Positions 39,288-41,086 of a stretch of 41,086 nucleotides of DNA are shown in pieces (position 1 is the stretch's first letter; every line of letters starts with the position of its first letter). The position numbers and the translations under genes are program-made. The notes under the pieces were generated by a model. It did not search any database, had not been told where the DNA came from, and worked only from the letters and a program-made list of their open reading frames with translations. The DNA comes from Candidatus Aenigmatarchaeota archaeon (GTDB lineage Archaea > Aenigmatarchaeota > Aenigmatarchaeia > CG10238-14 > SpSt-28), in assembly GCA_018920305.1 (NCBI GenBank), contig JAHLMO010000004.1:1-41086 (forward strand), given 5' to 3'.

Positions 39288-39679
39288 TTTATAAAATATA
39301 CGATTTTCTTCTCTTTATTATAAATAATTAATAAATAATTTTTTTCTCTATCGAAATTTTCAATATTTATTTTATTGAAATTATCTATAGTTATACCTTG
39401 AAAGTTTCTAGTTGACTTTAAATAAAAACATGTATAAATACTTATATCTAACTTACTATTTTCAGCTTTTTGTGCACATAGATTAGCAAGTTCTATCAAA
39501 TAATTTGTAGAAAATTTTTCCTTACTAATTATTTCTACTTCAAAACTTTCTAGTTGCTTTTTTTCTTCAGAAAAGCCATGTATGGCATCTTTTATATTAA
39601 AAAAAAAGATGATAAAAACGATAGCTGCTATCATAGACAATATAAAAATAAACACAGTTTCTATTGCGATAACTTTCAT
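39284..39679 (-). CDS. Small single-TM pilin-like protein with MKVIAIE N-terminus
   Basis: MKVIAIETVFIFILSMIAAIVFIIFFF; LIELANLCAQKAENSKLDISIYTCFYLK. Confidence 0.55.
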   Translation of the reverse strand: MKVIAIETVFIFILSMIAAIVFIIFFFNIKDAIHGFSEEKKQLESFEVEIISKEKFSTNYLIELANLCAQKAENSKLDISIYTCFYLKSTRNFQGITIDNFNKINIENFDREKNYLLIIYNKEKKIVYFIN

Positions 39680-39721
39680 AAATCTAAAAAAGTAATTTAT
39701 TTATTTAAGATATATTTATTT

Positions 39722-39967
39722 ATGAACAAACATACAATGGTAGATAAATATATTATAGCAAAAGAAAATTATTTAAAAAGAACAATGAAATTAAGCTTTT
39801 TGAAAGTAACATTTATTATATTTCTTGTAATCCTTGTAACTTCTATTATTTTAATATTTACTACTAAAGAAAAAGACGAAATACCACCGTTTCCATCAAT
39901 GATTGAAACTGAAGTAGAAGAAGAAATACCTCCTTTTCCGCCATTTCCACAAGAAGAAGGAATATAA
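39722..39967 (+). CDS. Small single-TM protein with Pro-rich acidic tail
   Basis: MNKHTMVDKYIIAKENYLK...TM...IPPFPSMIETEVEEEIPPFPPFPQEEGI; listed ORF starts further upstream at 39554. Confidence 0.5.
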   Translation: MNKHTMVDKYIIAKENYLKRTMKLSFLKVTFIIFLVILVTSIILIFTTKEKDEIPPFPSMIETEVEEEIPPFPPFPQEEGI

Positions 39968-39992
39968 AATTTAAGCTTTCGAGGTTTTGAAG

Positions 39993-40008
39993 CGAAAAGT
40001 ATATATAG
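39993..40008 (+). promoter_or_regulatory. BRE/TATA promoter
   Basis: CGAAAAGTATATATAG about 24-30 nt upstream of ATG 40032. Confidence 0.55.
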
Positions 40009-40031
40009 GGGTTCCTTTATATTATTAATTT

Positions 40032-41086
40032 ATGAATATAAAAAGCGTTAATATTTTACTAATATTGTTTACATTAATAATAACTTTATTTATTTCTTTT
40101 TCTGAAAATGATTATATTGAATCAAAATTAGAATTAAATTTGAATAGAGGATGGAATTTAATTTCGATACCGTTTGAAAAATATAAAATAGAATATAATG
40201 ACTGTCAAATTAGAAGTATATTTAGCTATGAAAACAGAGAATGGAAAAGAGTAAATATAAATAACTTAGAACCAGGAAAGGGATATTTTATAAGAGTTAA
40301 TAATAATTGTAAGATAGTTATTTCAGGAACAATAAAAACTGATGTAGAAAAAGTTATTAAATTAGATAGAGGATGGAATTTAATTGGAGTAATATCTCCT
40401 ATTCCAGTAGGATATATTTTAGATAGGTATAATGTTTCAAAAATTTATGTTTTTGAGAATGGACAATGGAGAGAATTGAAAGAAAATGATTTATTAGAAC
40501 CAGGAAATGGATATGCTATAAGAACTACTGCTAATATCGAATTGAGATTAGAAGGAATGTTGGGAACATATCTTGCAAGAACAAGTAGTATAGAATGTGA
40601 TGTCCCATCTGAGGCATTTGTTGGAGATAAAGTAGTTATAAGATGTATTTGTAATTTTTATCCTTTAGGAGGTTTAGAAGGAAGGTTAATATCTCCATCT
40701 AAAAATGGGGAATATTCTAGAACTTACCCTATTTATTACGCTTGTAGAAGTAAATTTCGAACTTATTCTTTTTCATTCGACGCAAATATAGAGGGTACTT
40801 GGAGATTTGTAATTAATAGAGGTATATCAGAAGTAGTAAATGAATATAGAATAAATGTAAAAAAACCATTGACTCAGCAACAGTGTAAAATAGAATGTGA
40901 TCCAATTCCATCTGAAGCATACATAGGAGATAAGGTAAACATAACTTGTAAATGTAGTGGATGTGAAAGACCTATACAAGTATATGTTAAACCTATTGTA
41001 ACAGACGTGATTGAATCAATTTTCCCTCTTGGGAAATATACATTTAAAATTGGGGAAGGTATGTGCTCAATAAATGGTACATATAT
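40032..41086 (+). CDS. Secreted surface protein with GWNLIS repeats and Cys-containing Ig-like modules (truncated by window end)
   Basis: Open frame from ATG 40032 to window end: MNIKSVNILLILFTLIITLFISFSENDYIESKLELNLNRGWNLISIPFEK...VIKLDRGWNLIGVISP...CDVPSEAFVGDKVVIRCICNFYP...CDPIPSEAYIGDKVNITCKC; not in the supplied ORF list. Confidence 0.75.
   Translation, partial: MNIKSVNILLILFTLIITLFISFSENDYIESKLELNLNRGWNLISIPFEKYKIEYNDCQIRSIFSYENREWKRVNINNLEPGKGYFIRVNNNCKIVISGTIKTDVEKVIKLDRGWNLIGVISPIPVGYILDRYNVSKIYVFENGQWRELKENDLLEPGNGYAIRTTANIELRLEGMLGTYLARTSSIECDVPSEAFVGDKVVIRCICNFYPLGGLEGRLISPSKNGEYSRTYPIYYACRSKFRTYSFSFDANIEGTWRFVINRGISEVVNEYRINVKKPLTQQQCKIECDPIPSEAYIGDKVNITCKCSGCERPIQVYVKPIVTDVIESIFPLGKYTFKIGEGMCSINGTY

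Noticed and set aside
1-41086. Insertion sequences, transposases, integrases, phage genes
   Set aside because: None recognised; no terminal inverted repeats with a transposase-like ORF seen.

Overview
AT-rich archaeal chromosome segment, compact and mostly coding. The gene content suggests a small-genome DPANN archaeon, possibly Nanoarchaeota-like; that assignment is inference. From left to right it contains: (1) the end of a CRISPR array, two repeats and one spacer, abutting an Fpg/Nei-type DNA glycosylase gene; (2) two paralogous helical-repeat proteins built from exact 132-bp and 105-bp units; (3) a housekeeping block: Fe/Mn superoxide dismutase, family-4 UDG, MBL-fold hydrolase, three glycosyltransferases including a GT5 glycogen synthase, signal peptidase I, KH protein, CysRS, Alba, endonuclease V, MTTase, ThiI-like protein, thioredoxin, TYW1, a MacB-type ABC exporter, a ureohydrolase and Trm1; (4) a stand-alone 23S rRNA gene with its own promoter, bracketed by a canonical bulge-helix-bulge processing stem and followed directly by rpoN and rpoK; (5) an approximately 12-kb surface/secretion region around a TadC/FlaJ-like protein, with many single-TM pilin-like proteins, a metzincin-like protease, a beta-propeller and Cys-rich secreted proteins. 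The items most worth follow-up are the unusual bases in the functional centres of the 23S rRNA and the TadC-centred surface locus. All homology calls are by eye from motifs; no database searches were run.
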